A stretch of 64,000 nucleotides of DNA from Plantago ovata (GCA_028274465.1 CM051456.1:4155545-4219544); one strand, 5' to 3'; shown: positions 51,360-63,814, counted from the first letter of the stretch. Numbers and translations: made by a program. Notes: generated by a model from the letters alone, not told the origin.

Positions 51360-52055
51360 ACTGTACTAATTGGAGTGATTTATTAATAATTCAATAACTT
51401 TCCTTCAATTAATAATAGGACTTCCTCCCATGGAATAGTATAAGTATAATATATTTCAAAACTATGGCTGAAAAGACGACTTGCTATTTCCGTGATAAAA
51501 GTAATATTCTGCAATAACTATATATAATTATAATTTGAATTTTTACAAAAAGTAGATATTTACGACTTGTAATTTCGACACATCAACTCCACTAAATTTT
51601 GTAAATCAAGTTGAAGATTAATGTGGACCATTCTAATTTGCTATACTTGGACATGGCTAAATATTGCGTCTTTAAAATAAGATGCATTGACAATTTAACA
51701 TGATCATGATTAATTAGTGGACATTAGTGAGGCAAAAATCCTACTTTAAAAAATAAATTAATTAATTCTTTTCATTATGGAATAAAGTGATCAAGACCCT
51801 ACTCCCGTCTTGTCAATCGTTGTAGCAAATTATAGGAAACTATATATGTTGTAAATGGCCAAAATTTAAAAAATTAGTAGAGACAAAACTCAAAAGAGCA
51901 AACTTTAGAGTGGAAAGCATGATTCTCACTCTGATTTTCTTTCTAATAAATAAGTTTGGCGAATAGAGCAGATAGAATAAAATTAACTAATTAAGTTAGT
52001 GTTTGGAAATGTTTATCAACAGTTAAACAGTTAGCAATGAAACCGGAGTCCTAAC
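51360..52055. other. Intergenic, no gene seen
   Basis: AT-rich and without recognisable ORF or repeat ends. Confidence 0.35.
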
Positions 52056-52059
52056 GTGG

Positions 52060-52330
52060 TTTCGTGGTAAGAGTGTTGAAGTAGTACGAAGCATAAGGTG
52101 GTTCAGGCGTACTTGAAGTTATAAGGTAATAAAATAATGTGTATGATTAGAAGTAGGGTAGATTTGCCGTTAAAAAAACTATAAAAAATTATAATAAAAA
52201 AGGTGAACTGGTGGTAAGGGTGTTGGAGTAGCACGAGGCATAAGGTGATTTAGGCGTATTTGGAGTTATCAGTTGGTAAAATAATATGTAAGATTAAGAG
52301 GGTGGTAGATTTTCCGTTAAAAAGAAAAAA
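52060..52330 (+). mobile_element. Tandem pair of SINE-like units lacking the B box
   Basis: Two head-to-tail units, 52060-52175 and about 52205-52325. Both run from a GTGGTAAG(A/G)GTGTT start through GCATAAGGTG and AGTTATAAGGT/AGTTATCAGTTGG to a CCGTTAAAAA end. Compared with the unit at 16415-16593, both lack the roughly 22-bp stretch that contains the TATCGAACCCC B box. Confidence 0.55.
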
Positions 52331-52689
52331 CTAAAATCACTGTAAATAACCATTTACAAATAGTGCCGAAATCATAATAAACTTTTGGAATATTGAGATG
52401 GCAAATATTAATGCATTATTATTCATACATGGTTCTCGATGCTTCGTTGATTCGTTGTAGTAATATCAAGATTTGAAGGCACTCCTCTATTCCATTTCCC
52501 GAAATAATTATATACTCCGCCACTTACAGATTGTTTGGGTTTCGGTTAGGTTATGGTATTGTGTTAAAATTAACAATGGGTGAGTATAGAGGGAAGTGGG
52601 GTAGGATTTTATAGATATTAATGATGATATGTGTAAGGATGTGTAAGGAATGTGTAAGATGATGAACGAGATTGTCAGACTCGAACAAT

Positions 52690-53935
52690 CAAATAAATTT
52701 GTTTTAGCCAAAGGGCAACTCACAACTACACAAAACACGTAGTGCAGAGGTAAGATGACCTCGAGTGTCGATCTCTAGGAACTTAACTAGCTTTAACTAA
52801 ATAACTAACTATATAAATTCAGAAAACAAATTTAACAATGCTTGACTTAACAATATATGATGAGAGTTGGTGATAGTATGCTCATTCTAAGCATCAGGTT
52901 CTAATTATGCATGAAAGTGCAACTCGCACTGCTTTAAAAGTGATTCGAATTAACAAATACGAAAGACAGATTTGTAGACGTGTATTCTGAAAGCTTCCTA
53001 TCTATACTAATACTTGGCTAAGGTTGCCAGTCTTAGTTCAAGCATTACTTGATAATTATAATTATTGAATCGATGATCTTGAATTGTCCTAGTGTTTCTA
53101 ACACTTTCATACGAAGATATTGGCTTAGTCGAATCAAAGAATCGAATTAAGATAATTAAACAAGTAAAAGACTCAGAAACTCAATCATGCACAATATGAA
53201 CCCTAGCTACGAATTTACATACTATCACCAACTAGAAACTTAGCTACTCATATCAAAATCTAAATCAACACAAGCAATCATATATGAAAACATCATTGAA
53301 TTGAAAAGATAGAGTATGAAAAATGTGAGATACAAAGTTACCACCGAGGGTTGTCAATCTCCGGTGAATGGCTAAACTCACAAGTTTCTAGCAAGGTGAG
53401 ATCAAAAGATGTCCGAATCTCTACCTTGGTGCTCCAAATTGCTAAGATAAAGTAGTTCTAAGAGAAAAAATACCCAGAACAAGCTCTAGGGTTTAAGTCT
53501 GCAAAATAATGATCTCCGATCTGAAAATTCGCAACTTTACAAAATATATATATATCTGTCGGACGCTCCAAGGCGGACCGCCGGACACCAGGCGGTGCGC
53601 CTGGCATGGGCAGGGAGCTGCCCGTGCCTTTTCTTCCTCCAAGTCTTCGATTTTGTCACTGGGCACGGTTTTGAGCTCTGAAACTTGGTCTTTTGGCCTG
53701 GAAACTCGTCCCGGTACTCCTTGACACACCACGGGTGATCTCATTGTACCAAAACTTCAAAGTTTCTCCTTGAATCATATCCAAAAGTGCGATTTTCACC
53801 TAAATCTTGAAAATATCAAAGAAAATGGAAACGTGACACTATTCTAACAAAATGCACTAAAATGCATGCAAGATGATAGCTAAATTGGTAAAAAAGACCC
53901 GAATGATAGTGTAAAAAACACTGTCATCATAAGAG
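52690..53935. mobile_element. Unclassified repeat-like block with a GC-rich patch
   Basis: Contains TAAGATGACCTCGAGTGTCG near 52754, a phrase I associate with plant LTR-retroelement internal DNA, and a GC-rich patch at 53555-53720 in an otherwise AT-rich setting. The right side ends in an inverted GATAGTGT...ACACTGTCAT stretch near 53900-53930. Class and borders are unresolved. Confidence 0.25.
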
Positions 53936-53940
53936 AATGT

Positions 53941-56268
53941 TTGTTTGATTTGTTTAATGATGTGTTGGCATGTATAGGGGATTGTGTGGGTTTGTTTGAA
54001 TAGTTGGATGATTAATTGAAGATAGAGTATAAAATATGGAATTTTTTTTAAATGTTATAAAAATAAATCAAGTCATTTTCGAACAAAAAAAATGAAAAAA
54101 ATGATTTTTTTTTAATTACTAAACTAATTTCTGGGAGGAAAATAAAACGAAAATTATTATTTTTTCCTTTTGTAAAATAAAAAACGTATATTATCCAAAC
54201 GTTTTCCTTACGAATATTGTTAATTAAAAAATATTAATTCGAGGAGAAAAAACAAACTGAAAATGGCGTTGTTAATGAGAATAATTTTCCAAGGTGGCCC
54301 CCACGCGCCGCTGGAAAGCTCCACGCGCAACTTGATGTTTGAAAACCTCAACCAAATCGAAAATCTAAACCGATGGGTTTGTAGATCGATCGGGAAGAGA
54401 GGAGTTCAATGGTGTAATTAGATTTGTTGTAAGGTTAAAAACGGAGGAGAAACGGCCGGAAAACTCAACCGGGCAATAAGGAGGAGGAGACAGGAGGTAG
54501 AGAGAGGGGAGAGAGAAATGACAGAGCTAGAGAGAGAAAGATAATAGTGAAATGTCGAGTGAAACTCGAATTTTGATATTGTGTTAATTAACACAAGCCA
54601 AACTCAGATCCAAACGACTCAGTCAAAAAATTTAACGAAATATAAAGACAAACCAAGACCCAGTATGTTAGAATTTTGTAATTTGGATCCCATGCATCCA
54701 TATATTCATTACTTAACCCGTCACTTAGAATATGAAAAAATATAATGAGAAGACATTATATTAGTCACCCATTCAATCAGCTCATGTCTTTTTTAGCTTT
54801 TTAGCCACGCTGTAGTACTATTTTTTCCCGTATGAAATGATTGATGAGTACGTTGCATGCATTATTTATATAGCATATTTTTAGGTTAATATGGGCTCTC
54901 TAGATGATTTTGCATTTTGTGTGCTTTTAAAGGTTAAACTTGTCATACTTCCTCCATCTTTAATTATGTCAATCTTTGTGATCAACTACTTCCACCGTAA
55001 GTTACATGGCTAGATCGTAACGAAAAGTAGCCAGATTTTAGTGTGCTCGATAAAGTAGATTATTTAATGTGCATAACGAATTAAATTTCAAGTTTATGAA
55101 CCTTACAATGTTTTTTTCAAAATTTTATGTATTGTTAATAATTTTTAAAAATACTGAGAATAGTAAATGAGAAACTTTAGAGGGAACGAAGAGATTAGTA
55201 AGTATTAGCTTGGACACCAAAGTTTAATGTGCCCAATTATATGCCCTGAAATAAAATGATAAGTGGAAAAAGAAATGCATGGAACTAGATATATATGAAG
55301 TATGATCAACCAACGGTGTTAATCCATACTCTATCTTCATAACGATTGACCATAAAAAACTTTTATGACCTAAAACTTATTTTAGGTGGGGTGGATCGAC
55401 CCAGAATTTAAAGTTTATGAAAGGAACAAAATTATATATATAAAGTTAGTTCTGAGAAGGAGGAGAGAAAAATCGATAATATTACTTATAAACAAATTCT
55501 TTTTGAATATTTAAAATTTTTGGGGCACACCCCCACAATGTCCCGACTCCACCCCGGCAGGTATACATAATACTAATACTCTAACAGGCTCAAAAGTCAA
55601 AGACAATCGACGAGGATTACTAGCATAATAACCACCTTATATGCATGGGACTAGCTAGTGCTTGCTTTTTCACGATTATCGCAAATAAAAATTACTTTGA
55701 CCTTTGTTCTTGTTGTGATAAGATTAAGTTACTTTCGGTCATGCATGCTACTATGCCTTCTAATCCAAGTTTTAATAGCCACCAACTAAATAATTAAGTC
55801 CACGCTTGTGGATGGAGTGACATTTAAAGTTAAAATTACGTCTAAATTGCGCATGCAATTCTTTGTGCAAGACTTATATAGATCATGCATATAATTATGG
55901 ATTTAACGTAATAATGTGTTTGTGTTTAGTTCTTACAGCTAGCTAGCAGTGCTTCTTATGATTAATTAAGTTTTCGGGGGTCTTTTCATATTTTTCATAT
56001 TTAATACTCCAGTTCTGTGGTTCATGAACATGTACGTTGAACGCCTTGGTCCAGGTACTCACCTATTGACAAACGCGAATTAGTATCTTGATCACAAGAT
56101 TCATTGCACTTTGGTAAACAAACATGGATTGGTGTGGTGGCCGGGGACTGGGGTGAATTCGGAATAGAACGTGACCTCGACCAGGTTGGATCTCACTCTA
56201 AGGTTGAGGTGAAGGTTCCAACAGAAAGAATATTATGAATTAAATATTCCTATTTATTTTGTAACGCC
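53941..56268. other. Intergenic DNA with a possible degenerate Stowaway MITE
   Basis: No gene. At 54948-55193 the ends look like decayed Stowaway termini (CTTCCTCCATC at the left, complement of CTCTTCGTTCCC at the right) about 245 bp apart. A purine-rich GA stretch lies at 54475-54540. Confidence 0.35.
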
Positions 56269-56520
56269 CGACCACTAATCGGCTGAAAACACTCTCCTTT
56301 GGACCGGCGCGGTTACTCCTGGCCCACTCTTCGGGGTGATATGCTGGCCCCCAGACCAACACGGGTTCTAATCCGCGCACTTTGTCCTAACTCGTGCGCG
56401 CACCGAGAACTTCCCAACAGGTCACCCATCCTAAAATTGCTCCAGAGCAAACAAGCTTAACTCTAGAGTTTTTTTTAGGTGAGTTTCCGAAAAGAAAGGC
56501 GCACCTAGCTATTACGTGGT
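56269..56520. mobile_element. 5S-rRNA-derived repeat (Cassandra-type TRIM LTR likely)
   Basis: Starts TGTAACGCCCGACC. At 56405-56480 it contains the reverse complement of the 5S rRNA central region (ACTTCCCAACAGGTCACCC, ATCCTAAAATTGCTCC, AAGCTTAACTC). 5S-derived sequence inside a TG-starting repeat is typical of Cassandra terminal-repeat retrotransposons in miniature. The 3' end and a second LTR are not resolved. A relative lies at 15447-15660. Confidence 0.6.
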
Positions 56521-56699
56521 GGAGAAGAAGACTCCACGACAATTGAGCCAAGATCCATCCGGATCGGGCCAGTAGTGAACCGGTTTAGAACCGGTTGGAC
56601 CTGTGAACCAAATGGCGATAGAACCAACGAACTTAACCTGGACGCTCCATAGTACGTGAGCAAGAACTAAGGCACGTGAGGGACCGATTTACGTGTTCA

Positions 56700-58125
56700 A
56701 GCGGGGGAAGGCTCCCCGAGACACGTGGAGGCGCTTGGTGAGGGTTTTGGGGGCCATAGATGTGTTTTTGGGCCCAAACTTCTTATTGTAATGTCCGTAG
56801 AGGACGAAAAAGGTGGGGGGGGGGGGCTAAAGACACGTAACGTCGAAGGAAAACCCATTCAGACGACGATTGGGGTTAAGGAAGAGCTCGTGGATGCACA
56901 TGGAACGCTTGGTGAAGGTGCAACGACGTGTGGTAATTTTTCGACGCTCATATGATCGTGCTTGGAAGGCTTCTACAACGCTCGAAGATCTTGACGAGCT
57001 CGATGCAAATGTGTATAAGGATTCCTTGGGAAGACGATGATGCCAACATGCGTGATTGCTACTGTTTTACCTCAAGTGACAAACGTTCCTATTAAATGTT
57101 ATTTTAATAATGATATTTGGAGCATTTGTGTTGGTGAGCAGGGTTTTGCAGTTAAGTTGGGAACCGTAGAAATGGATGGGGGTTAGTGAAGAACATGTAC
57201 CAATATGCTACACTGTCGAAGTGCCAGTAGGTGAAGTGTGCATGTATTATTCGATTGTCTGAGTTGGTACACCAGATACTACTGAGGTGAGGAGTGGTGG
57301 TGGACATCATGCGTCAGTTTGTAGCATTGATAAGTCGACGAATGTGCATGGCGACGTATTGAGCGGTACTAATGGAGCGCCTGACGATGGTAGTTTCATA
57401 TGCGATATCGGAAAGGGTAATAGGGTCGAATGTGAAGACTGTCAAAGCATTGGCGACTACGAAGGACTTGGAAGCAGTTGGTCGTAGGAATGAGATTGAG
57501 GACAAAGCTGTGAAAGTGTCCGTACGGAAGAAGATATGTGATGGAAGTTGTATGAAAGTAGCACAACCGGGTGAAGTTTTGGGGGAAGCTGAATACCGTG
57601 GGTTGTTGGAATCGGACGTCGTTCTTGAGTAATGCAAACAACAACCACTGGTTGATGTGAAGTACTTGGTTGGTGGCAATGAAGACCTAAGTAAGCTGGA
57701 CAAAGATGAAATGCCAAAATCTAAACATGTCAACATGAAGGTTGGTAATTTTGCGTTTGAAAGTAATGCTTGGGAATCAAGGAGTGGTGTACTATGATTG
57801 CAGGATCCCTTAGTGTGGGAACATGGCGTAGAAGGTTTTGCATGGGGAATGGAATGTTGCAGATACACCGACTGCCGGAGAAGATGTTGTTCGTCATATA
57901 TTTGATTGCAGAAGGTTGTGCCACAAGTTCCTCTGACATGAGATGGATGCCACCGAATGATAAGACGCAGGTGCACCAAGAGAAGATGGAACGCAAACAC
58001 GGCGAGCGGGAGGGTTGGGGTCATCATGAGTGACTGGTGACATGAACGTGCTTGGCCGGAATTTGAAGAGGCGTACAGATGCTGATGAACCTTGGAGACA
58101 AGGTTCATTTATTTAGGGGGGGGGG
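56700..58125 (+). mobile_element. Internal region of an unidentified, probably non-autonomous LTR element
   Basis: Higher GC than its surroundings, with many short frames on both strands and no recognisable gag or pol domain. It ends in a polypurine tract AGGGGGGGGGG (58115-58125) directly before an LTR-like sequence. A G12 run is at 56815-56826. The 264-codon minus-strand frame (57314-58108) has no family similarity I can recognise. Confidence 0.4.
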
Positions 58126-58128
58126 TAT

Positions 58129-58420
58129 TGTTGTGATTTCTCCCCCGCTCTAAACCTAACTAGTTCGCTGCGATGGGATTCTATTGGATAGGATCAATAA
58201 CCTTATCCGTAGAGATAAATACGAGGAGATTTAGGATTTCCTTTCCAAACTTTGTTTAGCCTAGAACTCTAAAGACCCTAACTCTATCTGATTCTCCGGT
58301 ATATAAGGTTAGCGGCATATGTACTTTTAATTATGTTTTATTTGATGAATAAAGTTACTTTTCGAAAACCTAGCTCGATTCTTTCTTATGTCTTGCTAAT
58401 GGCCCTGATCATCCACATCA
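58129..58420 (+). repeat. LTR-like sequence
   Basis: Starts TGTTGTGATTTCTCC right after a polypurine tract, has TATATAAGG at about 58300 and AATAAAG at 58348, and ends CATCCACATCA followed by ATGGTGCTATG, which could be a PBS. An alternative end is ATCTCAACA near 58553. No second copy of this LTR is in the window. Confidence 0.45.
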
Positions 58421-58865
58421 ATGGTGCTATGTTTTTGTCCGTCGATGTTCCGTTCTCTTGTATCTATTCTTATTGGAGTACTTCCCGTTTGCACGAACCA
58501 AATTGAACTTTCGCACGATTTTGACTCTTTTTGGAGATCTCAACAGAATCTGAAGTAAATTGATTTAATAAATTGAATATTTTGTGTTCAAATGAGAAAA
58601 CGTGTCCTTATAATTATGATTAGATAGATAAAGTAATACACATTGTTTTGAACGACATTATGATTGTGAAGAGACTTGACATAACCTCACAGTGAGTAAT
58701 GGGTTTTGTTCATAAGAAGCTAAACATATAATTAGCGAATGTCATTTTTATTGATCCGGTCAAGATTACATATCTTGTCGATAATTTTGATTTAGTGTTC
58801 AAGTAAAAGAGATTTAAACTTAACCAGCGTATCTTCTTGCAGATTTAGGCGTTCCCTAAGTAATA

Positions 58866-59117
58866 CTCCCTTCGTTCTCTCATGTTCTGTTTTGACTTTT
58901 TTGGGTCAATATCTTTCAACTTTGACTTCCAATTACTTTTAAATTATAATAATAAAGTATTTAACGAAGTTATATTATGAAAATATAGAATACAATTTTC
59001 ATAATATAATTTCGTTATATACTTAATCACTATAGTTTAAGAGTAATCGAGAGTCAAAGTTGAAAGTTGTTGACCGAAAAAAGTCAAAACATGACACTTG
59101 TAACAGAACGGAGGGAG
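58866..59117. mobile_element. Stowaway MITE (Tc1/mariner), 252 bp
   Basis: Terminal inverted repeats CTCCCTTCGTTC and GAACGGAGGGAG are the classic plant Stowaway ends, flanked by TA on both sides (58864-58865 and 59118-59119). The arms are complementary over a long distance (for example TTTTGACTTTTTTGGGTCAA and TTGACCGAAAAAAGTCAAAA), giving a hairpin. Confidence 0.92.
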
Positions 59118-59179
59118 TATTAATTATAGTTTGACATGTATAATCATATTTATGTATGTTAGATTGAATAACTTAAAAG

Positions 59180-59930
59180 GAAAAAATGGATTAAACCCCC
59201 TCAACTATTACTATTTTGATACTATGGCTCCCAAACTAATAAATTTGGTGATTAATCTCCTCAACTATCATGTTTTTGAGACAATGCCTCCCAAGTTAAT
59301 CAATTTAATAATAAACTCTTAATAAATCAACCAAATATGTTAATTTTTTAGATGTTGTGATACAAAATTCATTTTCGTCGATTATCATGATGTTTAAGTG
59401 TCGTTCAAACTTTATTTTATAGTTTTGAAATAATTTATAATTAGTTCATCCTCCATTACTTCTATTATTTTTTTTTATTAAATGTTTTGAAAACATGCAT
59501 TTTGACAACGAATTGCTTTTAATTTATAATGTAAACAAATATATAAAAATGTCGTATGAAACTATACTTAAAGTACTTTGATGATAAATATAATATTATT
59601 TATAATTTTTTTAATGTAATTTAAAGTAATTTGTGGCAAAAATAACTTGAAAACGTCAATATAAAGTAATTACGGAGGAAATATATTTTGTAATTTTTTA
59701 TATGTCATGTGAAATATAACTTCGTAACCCTGAAATATGAATAAATATTTTTATGTGTTGAATATATAAAATTTAAACACCTACAAATGTTATTTTATCT
59801 ATTTATTTAACTAAAAAAATCACTTCATGGGGCATTGTCTCGAAAGTATAATAGTTGAGGGGTTAATCACCAAACTTATTAGTTTGGGGGGCAAAGTCAT
59901 AGTTTGGGGAGTTTGATTAATTTTTTTCTA
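59180..59930. mobile_element. Foldback element with about 110-bp inverted arms
   Basis: The left arm (CCCCTCAACTATTA, CCCAAACTAATAAATTTGG, GAGACAATGCC) is matched in reverse complement at the right (GGCATTGTCTCG, CCAAACTTATTAGTTTGGG). Flanks ACTTAAAAG (59171-59179) and AGTTAAAAG (59931-59939) form a 9-bp duplication with one mismatch, suggesting a Mutator-type element. The interior is AT-rich and non-coding. Confidence 0.75.
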
Positions 59931-59939
59931 AGTTAAAAG

Positions 59940-61490
59940 ATTCTACCTTAATTATTAGATCAAATATAATATTAGGTGAGTGTTTTTTAATAAAATTTGA
60001 ATGATGATATCTTACATGTTAAATCATTTAATATAATTACTATCTTTTTTGTTTTGGCACGCAACGAGTGCCCAATTTTACTAGTAAAACAAATAATGTA
60101 GTTCAATACATTTTCTTTCTTTAATATCGATATTTTTCGTTGCATGCCTTTCTTCTTCATGTTGCGTTACATACTTTCAATAATCTTTCGAAATTTCTCA
60201 TCATATGGAGTGTGGGGAAATGATTTTGATGAGTGAATTAATTAAAGCATGGTGCAATTTAATGAATCAAATGTACGTTGACGAAATTACAAGATAAAAT
60301 CTTTTTTGGCGCTTGCTTGTAATAATGAAATAGGACCTTGACAACATTAACATCGATATAATAAGGTTGTTTGAGTGCCTCACTTGTGCTTACAAGATAG
60401 TGTATGTTACTGACCATATGTCGATATATCTATAGTGCCCAACTACCATCAGTAAGTTTGATTTTCCAATTTAAATAGACTTGTCAATTAATTGTGCGCT
60501 TCGATATTTATCAGTACAACTTCTCTTAATTAGCAATTCGTATATGAAATTGTTATTATTACATCATCTATTTAAAAGATTTTTTCAATCATACAACTTT
60601 ATATTCGAAACACCCTTATGTTTCAAAGGTTGACATAATTAACAATTCAACGTGTGAACCACACTAACATCTGACATATAATAAATCCACATAACAAGAT
60701 AACGAAACATCATCTTGACCTCAATCGGTAGATCGAGACTTATTCGAAACGCATAGCCTAAATCCAGTCTAACCCTACATGAACACGTAAAATACCCAAC
60801 ATAAAATTAAGATTGCACCCTGACTCCAACCCTAATTCATTTTGACCCGTAACTTGTTATGGGTTCTCGGGTGGATCCAAACCCACCCGCCCCGGAACCA
60901 TATTCATCGCTTATATGCAAAGCTTACGTTTAAGGTTGGGTTTGGAATTGGGTCTAAAAATGGATAGGTAAACAATTCAAGTAGTAATTTGATGAGTATA
61001 CCGTACAGTGCATAATGGTCGAAGAAGATTGGTGTTGCATGCCATTGGATTGGATTAGAGCAAAACAAATCACTCATCACTCATTAACCTATCATCTTTG
61101 TTCATTTATAGGGTGGGTTTTGTGGTAACGACGTGTCGTCCAACAAATTAAGCATACACAACAAAATGTTGCGTAGTGATGCGATAAACAAACCACAACA
61201 GTAAGTACTTTGAACAAACATGACTCAGTACAACACACTTGACAATTGACATTGGATAGTACTAATTACGAGTGACTCAAGTTGATTTATTCAAGTGAAA
61301 CAAAGGTCAAAGTGCAACTTCCATTGTCCCATGGCTTCTTCATAGAGCTAAAGATCGATACTTGAAAATAATAGGAGGAACACAACTAGGAAATCAACTT
61401 CCTATATATAAAAACTAGTATATATTCACTCACATTCGCATCATACTATATTTATAGTTACTAATTACTATGTGGACGGATTACTCGTGT
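59940..61490. other. Intergenic, no gene seen
   Basis: AT-rich DNA without recognisable ORF, RNA gene or repeat ends. Confidence 0.35.
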
Positions 61491-61494
61491 ATAA

Positions 61495-61605
61495 TTGTTT
61501 TTTCTATTGCCACTACCAGTGATCGAATCCTGCGCCTCTTGCATACCACTTCAACTCTACCACCTACAGATCCCTTATAATTCCTTACCTTTGCACCTTA
61601 TGGCT
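61495..61605 (-). mobile_element. SINE-like relic, minus orientation
   Basis: On the minus strand: AAGGTAAGGAATTATAAGGG followed by a GTGGTAGAGTTGAAGTGG stretch and a B-box-like GGATTCGATCACTGG. Same module order as the relic at 15815-15985. A further plus-strand piece lies at 61735-61830. Confidence 0.35.
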
Positions 61606-62334
61606 CGAAAATTAACACAATGATCACACAAGTCACCATCATGACTCAGTGACACACTGAATCTCTCAAGGTTGTGGTATACGTAATTAAGTGAATTTAA
61701 ATGGTTAAATAAGTGAATCAAGTAACCTCAGTGACGGAGTCATAAAATGATGCAGCAGTAAGGAGTTGAAGCTGTGAAATAAGAGGTGTATAAGGTTGGT
61801 TTAGATGCGCAGAAATAAAATAAAATGATTTTTGAAAAACGTCAAACAAGATTTACTCTAGTGAAAAACGTCAAACAAGAAGATTCCATAAGATTCGATT
61901 TCTTAAAATTTGAATCGAAATTATCAAGTGGACGAGAAAACGAGTGCGACAATCCATAGAGGTCCAGCCCAATACTGGAATATTAATCTAATCCAACCCA
62001 GTTACAGTTCACCAATCACAAAAGGCCTATAGTACTGTACTTCAATCTCAAAAACTAGTCGAAGAGTACTTAACCTTTTAGTTTTGGATCACTTTTTGTG
62101 AACTTCAATTAATTTGTTTAACATCACTATTCACTAGCATAATGTTGGCCGTGACAGATGTAATGACTTCATTATGCCAAGTACGAACAAAATTTGTATA
62201 TATTTAACTATTTAAGCCATGTACGAAATGAATACAATATGTTGTTAACGACCTTGTTGGAATATAGTTCGAAACACTAAAAAAAGTTGGAAAAAAAAAA
62301 AACAAAAAAAAAAAAAACAAGTTGCTTATTGCTA

Positions 62335-62520
62335 GTAGGGGTGTGCATGGATCGGATCGGATCGGATCAAATCCGATCCGAAATTCGGATTGATCCGATC
62401 GGAATTTTTCATTTTGCTCAACCCGAAATCCGATCCGAAATTTCGGACCGGGTTCGGATTAATCCGAAATATGACCGGATCGGATCGGTTTAGTCCGAAA
62501 TCATCCAAAAACTTTTTGTT
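62335..62520 (+). repeat. GGATCGG-rich repeat with TAGGGGTGTGCATGG start
   Basis: Begins TAGGGGTGTGCATGG, a terminus common in plant hAT-type MITEs, followed by runs of GGATCGGATCGG and its complement. The opposite terminus is not found. The ORF read through it is an artefact. Confidence 0.55.
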
Positions 62521-62860
62521 TCCAACTGAATCTACTATGCCTTCTACTATAGTACTAGATATGAAATAAACTCTATATAATTTTGTGAAACATATAATGT
62601 TTGGGATTTGACTTATAGGCCTTGTTAGTTGTTATTCCAATTCTTTTCGTTTGATTGCATAGAAACTAAGGGAAATAGACCGAAAGATAGTCGTGAGAAC
62701 TGAGAACTTTAGCATAACCATTTTTGGTAATATGAACTACTATATTTTTCAACTACACCATACTAAAATAATTAAAAATTGAGCTTGCTAGGTAATTACA
62801 AATTTGTGTCTGCAAAATTGTATTTTTCATAGAAATAAACAATTTAAGAGAGCTAGCAAT

Positions 62861-63030
62861 TAGGGGTGTGCATAAACCCCGAATTCGAAAAACCGATCCA
62901 GAAATCCGGAAACCCGACCTGAACCCATTGGATTGGATTTCGGATCACAATATTTCAGAATTTCGAATTTCGGATCGGATCGGATTGAATCTGCGGATTT
63001 TTCGGATCAATCCGATCCGATCAGCTATAT
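62861..63030 (+). repeat. Second TAGGGGTGTGCAT / GGATCGG repeat
   Basis: Same start motif (TAGGGGTGTGCAT) and same GATCGGATCGGAT-type content as 62335-62520, in the same orientation, 526 bp apart, with unrelated DNA between. Confidence 0.55.
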
Positions 63031-63814
63031 ATATATATTTTTTCAATTTATTTATGACCTAGTATAAAAAGTAGATTTAATAAATTCTCCTTTCCTAAAC
63101 CTTTTTCTCCAGCGCCTCCATTCTCGGCCTTTTCATTTCCTTCTCCCTTCAATTTGCTAATCTTTCTAGCTTCTTCAATGTATTACCAAAATTAATAGAT
63201 CTTCCTCCTGCTGCGGTGTTGTTTCTTTAATCTTCACTAATTGGCCATTAATCAACTGATGAATTGCTCCAGCCTTCTCCATAGCTTCTCCGATCTAGGT
63301 GATTTGTGTTCAATCTTTCTCTTCATCGTGGATGCTCCGATCCAACAATCTACCTTCCTCTAATTTAGAGGATTTATTCACTCTGAACTTCTAGTCTTCT
63401 TGTACTTTAATTAGTATTACTTTTAATTAGTATTACTTTTGTTGAGATGGTGTTTATTATGTTGAATGGGCTTTGCCTAGAAAGTTCTGATTTGTTTCCG
63501 GGTAAATCCATTATTGTGTTCGTTTTTTTTTTTCATTTTCTACCATTTGCTATATGAAAAGGTAGCGTTTCATCTAAAACTAAAATAAAATAAGTATTTA
63601 AAGTTTTAAAACTAGCAACGTGCGATAAAAAAAAAGGAATTGAACCCAAGTTTGTTTAACACATCAATGGAGAGTTAACTCAATATAAACACCTTTAAAT
63701 TATTTTTTAATACAAATGTATTTATAAATAACCAACACGAAAAATACGTATGAGAGTGTACAAGTAAGGTTTTGTTCTCTTCGTATGGAAACTCATTAAT
63801 TTAAAATATGTGCA

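Noticed and set aside
54948..55193. Second Stowaway element as a firm call
   Set aside because: The ends resemble Stowaway termini only loosely and a TA duplication is not clear on the right side.
56405..56480. 5S rRNA gene
   Set aside because: The 5S-like core is mutated and incomplete and is embedded in a TG-starting repeat; the same holds for 15560-15610.
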